From: Bacillus sp. DNRA2
GTDB taxonomy: Bacteria; Bacillota; Bacilli; Bacillales; Cytobacillaceae
NCBI RefSeq assembly: GCF_012843265.1
Contig: NZ_JABAIT010000001.1
Span: forward strand, 310,001 to 374,000
DNA: 64,000 nucleotides
Reading direction: 5' to 3'
Shown here: piece after piece, positions 51,049-60,162 of the stretch
Numbering within the stretch: the stretch's first letter is position 1
Layout of the letters: the number at the start of each line of letters is the position of its first letter
Notes under the pieces: generated by a model
The model's input: only the letters and a program-made list of their open reading frames with translations
The model's database searches: none
Told to the model about the DNA's origin: nothing
Translations under genes and position numbers: made by a program

Positions 51049-52215
51049 ATGTCTTCCAATCAAAAAACTGCACCGAGACTTGATTATGGTCTTGTTTTAA
51101 TATTGTTCTTATTATTTTTGTCCAGTTGTGTGGCAATCTATAGTGCTCAAGGTCAATATGAGGGGAATTATTTACTGAAACAAATTTTTTGGTATGTTGT
51201 CGGCTCGGGTATTATTGCCGCTGTGATTACCTTGGACTCGGATCAGCTTAAGAAAATTTCCTGGTACGTGTATGGACTGGGTTTAGCTGTACAAGCCTTT
51301 TTAATTGTAGCACCTAGCAGTATAGCACCAGTTATTAACGGCTCGAAAAACTGGTATAAACTGCCTTTCGGTTTAGGGACAATTCAGCCTTCGGAGTTTG
51401 TAAAAGTCTTTCTTATTTTAGCCTTAGCAAGAGTAATTATCGAGCATCACCAAAAGAATCAGCATAAAACGCTGCAAACCGACCTTTGGCTCTTGGGTAA
51501 AATTGGACTTGTTACCTTTGCGCCATTAGTTCTAGTTATTAAAGAAGACCTTGGGACATCGCTTGTATTTATTGCGATTATGCTGGGGATGTTGTTTATT
51601 TCAGGGGTAAGTTGGAAGTTGTTAGTTCCAATTTTTTCATCGGGGATTATATTAGTTTCAAGTCTAATATATCTCGTGCTGGCCAAACCAGAACTGCTTG
51701 AAAAAACGCTAGGTGTCGAACAATATCAATTTAATCGGATATACTCCTGGATTGACCCTTATAATTTTCAGGATTCGCACGGTTATCAATTAACGCAATC
51801 GCTTTTGGCAATCGGCAGCGGGGAAACAGTTGGAAAGGGTTATGGAAACGGAGAGGTTTATATGCCAGAGGGGCAAACTGACTTCATTTTTGCCGTTGTT
51901 GGCGAACAGTTTGGCTTCGTTGGCGCAAGTGTTTTGGTTAGTCTATTCTTTTTATTGCTTTATCATATTACCAGAATTGGGATGGAGACGAAGAATGATT
52001 TTTATACGTTTATTTGTGTAGGAGTCATCAGTATGATTACCTTCCATGTATTCCAAAATATCGGTATGACGATTGGCTTATTGCCGATTACAGGGATTCC
52101 ACTTCCGTTTGTAAGTTACGGAGGGAGTTCGTTAATGGGGAATATGATGGCGATTGGCTTAATATTTTCAATTCGCTATCATTATAAAAAATATATGTTT
52201 TCAACAAATGATTAA
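51049..52215 (+). CDS. RodA/FtsW/SpoVE-family SEDS protein (RodA-like)
   Basis: 388 residues, ten membrane helices. SEDS signatures: GSKNWYKLPFGLGTIQPSEFVKVFLILALAR, VIKEDLGTSLVFIAIMLGMLF (catalytic Asp in EDLG), large extracellular loop with YSWIDPYNFQDSHGYQLTQSLLAIGSG and GYGNGEVYMPEGQTDFIFAVVGEQFGF, and PLPFVSYGGSSLMGNMMAIGL. SEDS proteins polymerise glycan strands of peptidoglycan; the GQTDFIFAVVGEQFGFVG wording is nearer RodA than FtsW, but no partner gene is present. ATG 51049 follows TAGGGG. Confidence 0.9.
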   Translation: MSSNQKTAPRLDYGLVLILFLLFLSSCVAIYSAQGQYEGNYLLKQIFWYVVGSGIIAAVITLDSDQLKKISWYVYGLGLAVQAFLIVAPSSIAPVINGSKNWYKLPFGLGTIQPSEFVKVFLILALARVIIEHHQKNQHKTLQTDLWLLGKIGLVTFAPLVLVIKEDLGTSLVFIAIMLGMLFISGVSWKLLVPIFSSGIILVSSLIYLVLAKPELLEKTLGVEQYQFNRIYSWIDPYNFQDSHGYQLTQSLLAIGSGETVGKGYGNGEVYMPEGQTDFIFAVVGEQFGFVGASVLVSLFFLLLYHITRIGMETKNDFYTFICVGVISMITFHVFQNIGMTIGLLPITGIPLPFVSYGGSSLMGNMMAIGLIFSIRYHYKKYMFSTND

Positions 52216-52243
52216 AGTGGGAGTGCTGTACTCCCACTTTTTT
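52214..52243 (+). terminator. Terminator of the RodA-like gene
   Basis: AAAGTGGGAGT and ACTCCCACTTT with a five-base loop, then TTTAAATG, starting at the stop codon. Confidence 0.88.
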
Positions 52244-52298
52244 AAATGTTAAGCAACTGATTTCAACCGAACTCAGATGTAAATTCAGTATTCAACGG

Positions 52299-53366
52299 TT
52301 ATTCAATTACTCCTGCATCAATAATTTCGACATTGCTCTTTATGTTTACTTTTACATTTTGATAATTTTGTTCCCATTTTTTAAAATTAAATTTTCTTGT
52401 TTGCGATTTGGCATAATGCCCAAGCCCCAACGGATCAATTCCTTTTTCTTGAAACTGGTTAATTAATTTTAGACATTCTTTATTTACCAATTTTTCTAAA
52501 TTATTTTCAATTAATTTGATCGCTTTTGGAGATAGTTTATTACCTGAATACTCGCGAATCTGACCCTTAATTTTAATATGGATGGTAATTTTATTTGGGT
52601 CTTTATTTGATATATCAAAGCGGTGATTCGACCTAATACTTCGAACAGCTGCTTCCTCGCCATTGACTTTTACTTTATAAGTTCCTTCACTGTATTTATC
52701 TGCCAGAAGTTTAAAGAAAAACATTTTACTTGTGGGAAGGGTTGTAATAAGCTTGTCTTTTTTAAATAAACATAATCCATTTATTACCATTCGATCCTTG
52801 CCAATCCGTTTGACCAATGGAAGAAAGGGATCCTTTCCTTGTTGAAAAAAGTCAAAAATAAACAAATGTAAATTGGTTTGTGGTAAATCGCGCGACACGA
52901 TATTTTGCTTCATTAAATTTGAAATATAAGTTGCATTGCCGCTTGTGCCATAATTATGCGTTAGTAAATCGTTAGCTTTTCCATCAACGACAATTAAGTA
53001 TAATCGTTCACCAATTGTCGCATCACGTTGCATAGCATCGATAAGGTCGATAATTCCTCTTCGCGCTAACGTATCCCCAAAAAGGACTACCTCCAAGCTT
53101 CCAGATACTAATGGATCAGCTATTTGACGTTGCATCTCGATTATCAGCTCACGATTCATAGCTGAAATGGCTTGATAGGTTACATTTTTGATTGACTTAT
53201 CAGGTTGGTAATTGGGAACTAAGGCAGTCCCTAATATTTGACCTTCCTTATAAAAATCAAAGCTGATCCCACTTTCAAGGCTAACATCATCTAATATTTC
53301 CTTTTGTACGCCGCAACCCGATATAAAAACTATGAGGAAAATCAATATGATCCATCTTCTAACCAT
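52299..53366 (-). CDS. Ger(x)C-family germination lipoprotein
   Basis: 355 residues. Lipoprotein signal RRWIILIFLIVFISGCGVQ (Cys18). The family core follows: GISFDFYKEGQILGTALVP, LEVVLFGDTLARRGIIDLIDAMQRD, LYLIVVDGKANDLL, PLVKRIGKDRMVINGLCLFKKDKL, and the C-terminal domain ending LGHYAKSQTRKFNFKKWEQNYQNVKVNIKSNVEIIDAG. It is the C subunit of a GerA-type germinant receptor in the spore inner membrane. It overlaps the B subunit gene by eight bases. Confidence 0.93.
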   Translation of the reverse strand: MVRRWIILIFLIVFISGCGVQKEILDDVSLESGISFDFYKEGQILGTALVPNYQPDKSIKNVTYQAISAMNRELIIEMQRQIADPLVSGSLEVVLFGDTLARRGIIDLIDAMQRDATIGERLYLIVVDGKANDLLTHNYGTSGNATYISNLMKQNIVSRDLPQTNLHLFIFDFFQQGKDPFLPLVKRIGKDRMVINGLCLFKKDKLITTLPTSKMFFFKLLADKYSEGTYKVKVNGEEAAVRSIRSNHRFDISNKDPNKITIHIKIKGQIREYSGNKLSPKAIKLIENNLEKLVNKECLKLINQFQEKGIDPLGLGHYAKSQTRKFNFKKWEQNYQNVKVNIKSNVEIIDAGVIE

Positions 53367-54450
53367 TTTGCTTCACCTTTTTAACAATCATGACTGTTGC
53401 AAATAAGCAAGGGATGTATAGCATGTTGATAATAAAACTAGACATTCCAAAAAAATCAGAAAGTCGCGTAATTTCAAGTCTGGTTGAAACCATGCTCGAT
53501 GCGATTAAGCAAACAAGCGAGGTAATAATGACTCCTTTGCGCTGTCTTAACTTGAAAATTTGCTTCATAAGGCGGCTTGCAATCCAAAGCGAGACACATA
53601 CATTTGGCAATATGATTAAATTCCAATTGGCAATACCAATGTATTCAAAACGTTCAACAAAGGGCATCTCAACAATCTTCCAAATGTTCAAGGTTGGCCA
53701 AATCGTTTCCTGAAGTTGCTTTTCCGAAAAAAACGAAAAAGTTACTAGAGCCAGCACGGTGTAGATAATGGTTGTCGTTAAGACAGATAGATGTGCCCAT
53801 TTCTTTGATTTTTGTGGGTCTTTAATAAATGGATAAACAAATAACAGTGTTTCAAAGCCTGTGTAAGTAAGGGACATATGATAAAAAGCCTTGATTAACT
53901 CTTTGAATGAATGATCCATAATCGGTTGGATGTTACTAATGTCAGAGTAAGGTACTGCATAGCCAAAAATAAATATTAAATAAACAGGAAGGATGGTCCC
54001 AAAAAAAGCGATTCCAGTCACAGTGCGAAAACCACCGAACACGATATAAATACAAAGGGCAAAAAACGCAAACGAAAACCAGAAAACGCTAATATCAGGA
54101 AACATCCACACCTGGATTACTTCCAAAAAAGACCGAAGCACGGTCGTTGCATAGAGGCAAAAATACAGAATGAAGATCATGCTAAATATCTTTCCGAGTT
54201 TTTCTCCGAAAACATATTGATGAACATCAACGATATCTCCATTAACTGTTTCAAGGATTTTATACATCATCCATAAAAGGATGTGGATCGTTAAGCCCGC
54301 AGCAATAACGGCTATCCATGAATCGTATCCGGCATCTTTGGCAATCGTTCGTTGATAGCCAAGAATGCCAATACCAATTTGCATACCGATAATCAGGTAA
54401 TAGGTTAGAAAAGGGGATATTTTATTATTTTCAGCGATTGGTTGCGTCAA
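53359..54450 (-). CDS. GerB-family germinant receptor permease-like subunit
   Basis: 363 residues, ten membrane helices of the APC-type spore permease family: ISPFLTYYLIIGMQIGIGILGYQRTIAKDAGYDSWIAV at the start, QYVFGEKLGKIFSMIF, FLEVIQVWMFPDISVFWF, and MSLTYTGFETLLFVYPFI. In GerA-type receptors this subunit carries the germinant site. TTG start at 54450, following GGAGGGAT. Middle gene of the A-B-C operon; 36 bp after the A subunit. Confidence 0.93.
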   Translation of the reverse strand: MTQPIAENNKISPFLTYYLIIGMQIGIGILGYQRTIAKDAGYDSWIAVIAAGLTIHILLWMMYKILETVNGDIVDVHQYVFGEKLGKIFSMIFILYFCLYATTVLRSFLEVIQVWMFPDISVFWFSFAFFALCIYIVFGGFRTVTGIAFFGTILPVYLIFIFGYAVPYSDISNIQPIMDHSFKELIKAFYHMSLTYTGFETLLFVYPFIKDPQKSKKWAHLSVLTTTIIYTVLALVTFSFFSEKQLQETIWPTLNIWKIVEMPFVERFEYIGIANWNLIILPNVCVSLWIASRLMKQIFKLRQRKGVIITSLVCLIASSMVSTRLEITRLSDFFGMSSFIINMLYIPCLFATVMIVKKVKQNG

Positions 54451-54486
54451 GCGATATCCCTCCGGAAAGTACAGCTTTACAATTTT

Positions 54487-55968
54487 TCATTCATCAATAT
54501 CCTTCTTTTTTAGAGCCTTATTTTTGGAAAATCGTTCTGTATTCTCAGTTCGTAAATAACTAGGCCTTAATGAAAGCCGACTAAAAGGTAACCGAAGATA
54601 CGCATCCCTCATATCAGCCAGTCGCGGTGGAAAGCTCGGTTCTAGGAACGGTCGACCTAAAGAGGTCAACCTTATTAAATGGACCAATAAAATACAGAAG
54701 CAGTAAACAATTCCTAATAATCCCCATAGCTCGGCAAAAATCAAAAACGGGAATCGTAAGAGCCGGATCGCATTACCCATTTTATAGACCGGTGTTGTGA
54801 AGGATGCGAGTGCTGACAACGCTACGATGATTAACAGAACATTACTTGTAAGCCCTGCTTCAACCGAGGCTGTTCCAATCACGATCCCGCCAACGATACC
54901 AATTGTTTGACCAACCTTCGTCGGTAGTCGGGCTCCGGCCTCACGTAACAACTCAATTGTCAGCTCTAAAAATAATGCTTCAAGTATCGGCGGTAACGGA
55001 ATTAAGCGCCGTGATGACACAAGAGTAATTAATAAATCCTTTGGGATAAGCTCATAGTGATAATTCAGCGTTGCTACATAAATTGGTGTGATTAAAATTG
55101 AAAATGCAACCGCAAATAAGCGAATGAGCCGAAAGAACGATGCTAAAATCCAATTAAGAAAATAATCTTCAAACGAGCTAAAAAATTCAATTAAAGTTGT
55201 TGGAGCAATCAAAACCTGTGGAGAACCATCGACAGCTACTGCAATTTTGCCTTCGGCGAGAATAGCGGCAACGCGGTCAGGGCGCTCGGTATCCAATAGT
55301 TGAGGAAAGGGTGAATTGCCATTATCGGATATGAGCTGCACGATATACGAGCTATCAGTAATCAAATCGAACTCGATTTCTTTAATTCTTTGAGTAAGGG
55401 TATTTACATTTTCTTTATTTGCAATCCCCTCGATGTAAATCACTGCCACCTTTGTTTTTGACAACTTACCAACAGTATGTGGTTCAATGACTAATTCCTT
55501 TATCGGGACGCGTTTTCGAATTAAGTTGAGATTTTGCCCCAGCGATTCAACAAAAGATTCCTTTGGACCTAGTACACTGAACTCAACTTCGGGAGTAGTG
55601 ATGCCTCGCACTATTTCCTTAGGAGCATGAATAAACGCAAATTTCTTTTCATTCCCGTTCAAAGTAAGCATCATATATCCGCTAAACAATTTTTCTTCGA
55701 TTTGATTGATGTCGGATGAAAGTTCTACGATTCCAATTGGCAAAATCGCTTCTAAATCATCAAGGGACTGAAGCGGATTTTCCAGTAAAAAGGGGAGTAC
55801 GCTAACTTGCAAAACTTTGCTATCAACTAGAGTCGAAAAAAAATTAAGCTGAAACGGGATTTTTGTTTGTTGATTGACAAAATGAAGCTGCTTGTAATCT
55901 TGTGATGCCTCGAACTGTTTCTCAATTTCTTTGCGATGATTTGGCTTTTTTGTAAACCAATTTATCAT
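54487..55968 (-). CDS. GerA-family germinant receptor A subunit
   Basis: 493 residues. N-terminal cytosolic domain (to about 285), then four to five membrane helices and a short cytosolic tail. Markers: SKTKVAVIYIEGIANKENV, DTERPDRVAAILAEGKIAVAVDGSPQVLIAPTTLIEFFSSFEDYF, the ITPIYVATLNYHYELIPKDLL helix pair and RRLIPLPPILEALFLELTIELLREAGARLPTKVGQTIGIVGGIVIG. GerA subunits form nutrient-gated channels in the spore membrane. ATG 55968, six to seven bases after AGGGTG, is preferred to GTG 55977. First gene of the operon. Confidence 0.93.
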   Translation of the reverse strand: MINWFTKKPNHRKEIEKQFEASQDYKQLHFVNQQTKIPFQLNFFSTLVDSKVLQVSVLPFLLENPLQSLDDLEAILPIGIVELSSDINQIEEKLFSGYMMLTLNGNEKKFAFIHAPKEIVRGITTPEVEFSVLGPKESFVESLGQNLNLIRKRVPIKELVIEPHTVGKLSKTKVAVIYIEGIANKENVNTLTQRIKEIEFDLITDSSYIVQLISDNGNSPFPQLLDTERPDRVAAILAEGKIAVAVDGSPQVLIAPTTLIEFFSSFEDYFLNWILASFFRLIRLFAVAFSILITPIYVATLNYHYELIPKDLLITLVSSRRLIPLPPILEALFLELTIELLREAGARLPTKVGQTIGIVGGIVIGTASVEAGLTSNVLLIIVALSALASFTTPVYKMGNAIRLLRFPFLIFAELWGLLGIVYCFCILLVHLIRLTSLGRPFLEPSFPPRLADMRDAYLRLPFSRLSLRPSYLRTENTERFSKNKALKKKDIDE

Positions 55969-56103
55969 GTTTATCACCCTATTGGTTCTGTGTTTGTCTT
56001 ATTATTTCCAGTTCAGGAATTGTTATGAATTTAGAGTGGAAACATGCCATAAGATGTATAAATAGGAAGATGAGTCATGATCCAACAGGGGGGAAGGGGC
56101 AAT

Positions 56104-57021
56104 ATGGAGCAAGCACTGCGCAATTTTTTGTTATTTTTATCGAAAAATAAAGCTTTAACTAAGCTCGCTCAAAAATACGGCCTACGCTATGGCGCATCAC
56201 GATTTGTGGCGGGAGAGACGATCGATGAAGCACTCGCAGTGATTACAGCTTTGAACGAAAAAGGACTAGCCGTAACATTAGATTACTTGGGAGAGTTTGT
56301 CGACAACGAAAAAGAGGTCAATCATCGTGTAGCAAAAGTTTGTGAAACCATTGAAGCAATCGCTGCTGCCAAGGTGAATTCACAGGTATCACTTAAATTA
56401 ACTTCAATGGGATTAGATATCTCTCATCAATTAGTAATGGATAATATGCAAAAAATCCTTGAATTGGCAAAGCGAAACAATGTATTCATTACGATTGATA
56501 TGGAGGATTTCAAACGTTGCCAAAAAACGTTGGAGATTTATAAAGAGCTTAAACATGAATTCGCTGGTCTTGGAACCGTTATTCAAGCCTATTTATACAG
56601 GTCAGAGGAAGATGTTAAAGAGTTAATTCAATATGATGCATCGCTTAGGTTAGTGAAGGGGGCTTACAAAGAGTCTAGTGTGGTCGCTTTTCCTGAAAAA
56701 AGCCGTGTTGATGTGAATTTTAAAAAATTGATTAAGCTGCATCTGTTAAACGGTCATTTCACCGCGATTGCCACTCATGATGATGCAATAATTGAATATA
56801 CGAAGCGAATGGTACAGGCGCATCAAGTTCCCCATAATCAATTTGAATTCCAGATGCTGTACGGGATCCGTCCAGAACGTCAGTTGCAGCTTGTCAAAGA
56901 AGGTTATCCTATGCGCATTTATGTACCATTCGGTTCAGACTGGTATGGATACTTCATGCGGCGACTCGCCGAACGCCCAGCAAATGTTGCCTTCGTGATG
57001 AAGGGAATGTTTCGCCGTTGA
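56104..57021 (+). CDS. Proline dehydrogenase (PutB/FadM-like)
   Basis: 305 residues, single (beta/alpha)8 domain without DNA-binding or P5C dehydrogenase parts. Flavin/substrate motifs: VSLKLTSMGLDIS, FITIDMEDFKRCQKTLEIY, VIQAYLYRSEEDV, LRLVKGAYKESS, AIATHDDAIIEY, FEFQMLYGIRPERQLQL and RIYVPFGSDWYGYFMRRLAERP, where the two Arg of RRLxERP bind the proline carboxylate. It oxidises proline to pyrroline-5-carboxylate. ATG 56104 follows GGAAGGGG. B. subtilis has a homologue (yusM) at the same place next to fadN, so the order is conserved. Confidence 0.93.
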   Translation: MEQALRNFLLFLSKNKALTKLAQKYGLRYGASRFVAGETIDEALAVITALNEKGLAVTLDYLGEFVDNEKEVNHRVAKVCETIEAIAAAKVNSQVSLKLTSMGLDISHQLVMDNMQKILELAKRNNVFITIDMEDFKRCQKTLEIYKELKHEFAGLGTVIQAYLYRSEEDVKELIQYDASLRLVKGAYKESSVVAFPEKSRVDVNFKKLIKLHLLNGHFTAIATHDDAIIEYTKRMVQAHQVPHNQFEFQMLYGIRPERQLQLVKEGYPMRIYVPFGSDWYGYFMRRLAERPANVAFVMKGMFRR

Positions 57022-57023
57022 AA

Positions 57024-57086
57024 ATACACTTCTAGCCTTGCACAGGGGATAGTGCCTGTCGCCCCTGAGCAAGGTGCTTCCGCTTT
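57024..57086. repeat. Truncated R1-type repeat remnant
   Basis: CTTCTAGCCTTGCACAGGGG ... GCCTGTCGCCCCTGAGCAAGGTGCTTCCGCTTTGG keeps only the outer arms of family R1 (compare GCCTGTCGCCCCTGTTCAAG at 39821 and CCGCTTCCGCTTTTCG at 39841). The middle is deleted. It may form the transcription terminator of the proline dehydrogenase gene (CAGGGG/CCCCTG stem). Confidence 0.6.
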
Positions 57087-57091
57087 GGTTT

Positions 57092-57223
57092 TTATCGTTT
57101 AAATTGGCTATTTTGACTGTTCGCTTTATCTATGTCTGAATTTTCCCCGCCAGGACCTGCGTTTCCTTTTACACTTGCAGCGCTCACTGCTGCCTTAGAT
57201 GGATTTTTCTTATGCTTTGCCAC
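57092..57223 (-). CDS. Small basic hydrophilic protein, 43 residues
   Basis: GTG 57223 lies six bases after a consensus GGAGGTGA. Product: AKHKKNPSKAAVSAASVKGN, then AGPGGENSDIDKANSQNSQ and FKR. Basic at the start, Ala/Ser/Asn/Gly-rich after; no hydrophobic core. Composition fits a minor small acid-soluble spore protein or an RNA/DNA-binding peptide, but I cannot name a family. The strong ribosome site and full frame support expression. It is antisense-oriented between proline dehydrogenase and fadN. Confidence 0.65.
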   Translation of the reverse strand: MAKHKKNPSKAAVSAASVKGNAGPGGENSDIDKANSQNSQFKR

Positions 57224-57424
57224 ACGTATTCACCTCCATTTTGAGTATGCCCCAAACATAATAGAATGACTCATTTTTCCGGCAGCAAATCCACTTGGCC
57301 AAGGTCACTAAATCTCCGTGGAATATAGGCTATTTTTCAAAATATATATGGTATAAGGACTAAATCTAGCAAAGGTAAATTTTTTACAATAAAACCCAGT
57401 CGATTTTTATCATAAATTCCGAAG

Positions 57425-57442
57425 TGAGTGAACAATCAACCA
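57425..57442 (+). promoter_or_regulatory. FadR-like operator upstream of fadN
   Basis: TGAGTGAACAATCAACCA agrees at 12 of 16 fixed positions with the Bacillus FadR box TGAATGANTANTCATTCA as I recall it. It ends eight bases before the ribosome site of fadN; TACAAT near 57388 may be the -10. In B. subtilis FadR represses fadNAE and is released by long-chain acyl-CoA. Confidence 0.5.
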
Positions 57443-57465
57443 CTCTTATTGAAGGAGGGATTGCT

Positions 57466-59853
57466 TTGATACAGCAAATCAAAAAAGCGGCCGTGATTGG
57501 CTCTGGTGTGATGGGCTCAGGAATTGCTGCGCACTTGGCTAACATTGGGATTCCTACATTGCTCTTGGACATTGTCCCCCAAAAACTAACTATAATCGAA
57601 GCGGCTAAGGGATTAACGCTTCAGGATCTAGTTGTTCGAAACCGTCTCAGCGTCGAAGCAATTGAAAAATTACTCAAGCAAAAGCCCGCCCCATTAGCCT
57701 CTAAGAAAAATAAAGCCTATCTAGAGCCAGGGAATTTAGAAGATGACCTCAACCGACTTCGTGAGGTCGATTGGATTATCGAAGTGGTTGTTGAAAATTT
57801 AGAGATAAAAAGACAACTTTTCACGAAGATTGATCAATATCGGAAGCCTGGCAGCATTGTCAGCTCGAACACCTCGGGTATCTCGATTGAGGCAATGGCT
57901 GAAGGGCGATCCGCGGATTTTCGGTCCCATTTTCTAGGAACCCATTTTTTTAATCCTCCCCGTTATTTGAAATTACTAGAAGTCATACCGACCATACACA
58001 CCGACCCAAAGACTACCGCTTTTATCAAACAATTTGCAGAAAATAAGCTTGGTAAAGGCGTCGTTATCGCCAAGGATACGCCAAATTTTATTGCCAACCG
58101 TATTGGCACGTACGGTTTACAAATAACTTTACAGGAAATGCTCAAGCGTGGTTTAAGCGTTGGTGAGGTGGATTCAGTAACAGGCCCGCTGATTGGACGG
58201 CCCAAAAGTGCGACGTTTCGAACGTTAGATGTTGTAGGCTTAGATACGTATCTCCATGTCGTCAAAAATGTCTACAACCAAGTCGAAGGTCAAGAAAAAC
58301 AGGTGTTTGAGCTTCAGCCATTTATGAAGCAAATGGTTGAATGCGGGTGGCTTGGCAGCAAGTCCGGCCAGGGTTTTTATTTGAAAAAAGGAAAAGAAAT
58401 CCTTGCGGTAAATCCAACAACCCTTGAATATGAGCCAACAAAAAAACTGTCAGCCCCCTCGCTTGAAGCAAGCAAACAAGTAAAGGGCTTTGCTAATAAA
58501 ATGAAAACGCTTATGTATGCGGAGGATCGTGCTGGAGCCTTGCTATGGAATATTGTTGCTCCGGTGCTGGTGTACTCTGCAAAACTAGTCGGTGAAATTG
58601 CTGAAACCATAGTAGCCATTGATGAGGCGATGAAATGGGGCTTCGGCTGGGATTATGGACCATTTGAAATTTGGGATGCGCTAGGTGTGGAAGCTTCGAT
58701 TGCGAAGATGAAAAGTGACGGAATCGGTGTACCTGAATGGGTAAAGCAAATGGTATCAAACGGTCATGGCTCTTTTTACAAAGAGGAGGACGAAAAGCAA
58801 TTCTATTATCACTTTGGTGAATATAAGTCATCGGTGGAAAATCCAAAAATAATACGGCTCAAATCTTTGAAAAACCAAGTAGGAAAGGTTATCAAAAAAA
58901 ATACGGGAGCTAGCTTCATTGACTTAGGTGATGGTGTTGCTTTATTAGAATTTCATTCGCAAAATAACGCAATTGGACCTGACATTATCCAAATGATTAA
59001 TTTCGCAATAACTGAAGTTGAGCAAAATTTTAACGGCCTCGTCATTGGAAATCAAGGCAAAAACTTTAGTGTAGGTGCTAATTTAGCCATGATTTTAATG
59101 GAAGCTCAAGACGATAATGTATTTGAATTAGAGTGGATTGTGAAGAGCTTCCAGCAAGCGATGCTAAAAATTAAATATTGCCAAAAGGCGGTTGTCGCAG
59201 CACCATTCGGGATGACGCTTGGTGGAGGTGCGGAAGTGTGCTTGCCAGCTGCGGCAATTCAGGCTTCGTTGGAAACTTATATAGGCCTAGTTGAAACAGG
59301 CGTGGGACTGATTCCAGGTGGGGGCGGTAATAAAGAGCTCTATATTAAGCATTTAAACGCACTGCCTGAAGGTGTGGAAATCGACCTGCAGAAGCTTGCA
59401 AATCAAGTCTTTGAGAAAATCGCGCTTGCGAAAGTGTCTACATCAGCAGAAGAGGCACGGGAAAGCTTCTTCTTATCGAAGCATGATCGGATCAGTTTTA
59501 ACAATGATCATTTGCTCTATGATGCAAAAGCGCGAGTGCTTGAGTTAGCGGAGCAAGGCTACCGTCCGCCCGTTCGCAAGAAAATCCCGGTGGTCGGTGA
59601 ACCGGGTTATGCTGCCTTACTCCTTGGTGCACAAGCGATGTACATTTCCGGCTATATTTCCGAGCATGATTTGAAAATTGCCAAAAAGTTGGCCTATTGT
59701 ATCAGTGGTGGGAAGATTCCGTACGGTACAGAGGTTGATGAACAATATTTATTGGATATTGAAAGAGAGGCATTTATGAGCTTGGTCCAAGAGCCAAAAT
59801 CCCAAGCGCGTATGCAGCACATGCTCATAAAAGGCAAACCCTTGCGCAACTAA
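57466..59853 (+). CDS. fadN: 3-hydroxyacyl-CoA dehydrogenase / enoyl-CoA hydratase FadN
   Basis: 795 residues, aligning end to end with B. subtilis FadN. Dehydrogenase part first: NAD loop AAVIGSGVMGSGIAAHLANIG, ADWII-like VDWIIEVVVENLEIKRQL, SSNTSGISIEAMAEGR, FLGTHFFNPPRYLKLLEVIPT with the catalytic His, TPNFIANRIGTYG. The hydratase part follows about residue 500: VIGNQGKNFSVGANLAMIL, APFGMTLGGGAEVCLPAA and GLVETGVGLIPGGGGNKEL. Order is dehydrogenase then hydratase, reverse of E. coli FadB. TTG 57466 follows GGAGGGA by about eight bases. First gene of fadNAE. Confidence 0.95.
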   Translation: MIQQIKKAAVIGSGVMGSGIAAHLANIGIPTLLLDIVPQKLTIIEAAKGLTLQDLVVRNRLSVEAIEKLLKQKPAPLASKKNKAYLEPGNLEDDLNRLREVDWIIEVVVENLEIKRQLFTKIDQYRKPGSIVSSNTSGISIEAMAEGRSADFRSHFLGTHFFNPPRYLKLLEVIPTIHTDPKTTAFIKQFAENKLGKGVVIAKDTPNFIANRIGTYGLQITLQEMLKRGLSVGEVDSVTGPLIGRPKSATFRTLDVVGLDTYLHVVKNVYNQVEGQEKQVFELQPFMKQMVECGWLGSKSGQGFYLKKGKEILAVNPTTLEYEPTKKLSAPSLEASKQVKGFANKMKTLMYAEDRAGALLWNIVAPVLVYSAKLVGEIAETIVAIDEAMKWGFGWDYGPFEIWDALGVEASIAKMKSDGIGVPEWVKQMVSNGHGSFYKEEDEKQFYYHFGEYKSSVENPKIIRLKSLKNQVGKVIKKNTGASFIDLGDGVALLEFHSQNNAIGPDIIQMINFAITEVEQNFNGLVIGNQGKNFSVGANLAMILMEAQDDNVFELEWIVKSFQQAMLKIKYCQKAVVAAPFGMTLGGGAEVCLPAAAIQASLETYIGLVETGVGLIPGGGGNKELYIKHLNALPEGVEIDLQKLANQVFEKIALAKVSTSAEEARESFFLSKHDRISFNNDHLLYDAKARVLELAEQGYRPPVRKKIPVVGEPGYAALLLGAQAMYISGYISEHDLKIAKKLAYCISGGKIPYGTEVDEQYLLDIEREAFMSLVQEPKSQARMQHMLIKGKPLRN

Positions 59854-59900
59854 ATATGTTTCTTTTTTAAAAGCACTGCAATTAGTAGGTAGGGGAAGTC

Positions 59901-60085
59901 ATAAGCGGAGAAATTCCGCCTAATGTATAAAAAGGATGCTTAAATAGCTGTAATAAGCGGAGAAATTCCGACTATCTGCTCAAAAGGGGACGAAATTTTC
60001 AGATTTGGCCATCATAACCGGAAAAACTCCGCTTATTATTAAGGAAATATGGGTATTTCCCATACTAAGCGGAGTTCCTCCATCT
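59901..60085. repeat. Word island 4: self-complementary AAGCGGAGAAATTCCGC inside the fad operon
   Basis: ATAAGCGGAGAAATTCCG at 59901 and 59953, ATAACCGGAAAAACTCCG at 60014 and TAAGCGGAGTTCCTCC near 60065. The unit is nearly palindromic (AGCGGA/TCCGCT), so each copy can form a hairpin. The spacing (52, 61, about 51 bp) is looser than in islands 1-3, but the CGGA-N-AAA core resembles CGGATAAAA of island 1. It fills the 309-bp gap between fadN and fadA, where no gene is seen. Confidence 0.7.
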
Positions 60086-60162
60086 ATTTTTCAAACAAAA
60101 TGAAATCAACATTCAACTACAAAGGGTGTTTTTTAAAAAAGAGAGAAAGGTAGGGGAGAATC

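Noticed and set aside
57262-57275. GAATGACTCATT as FadR box
   Set aside because: The half-sites are one base apart instead of four and the outer bases do not match; the 57425 site fits better.
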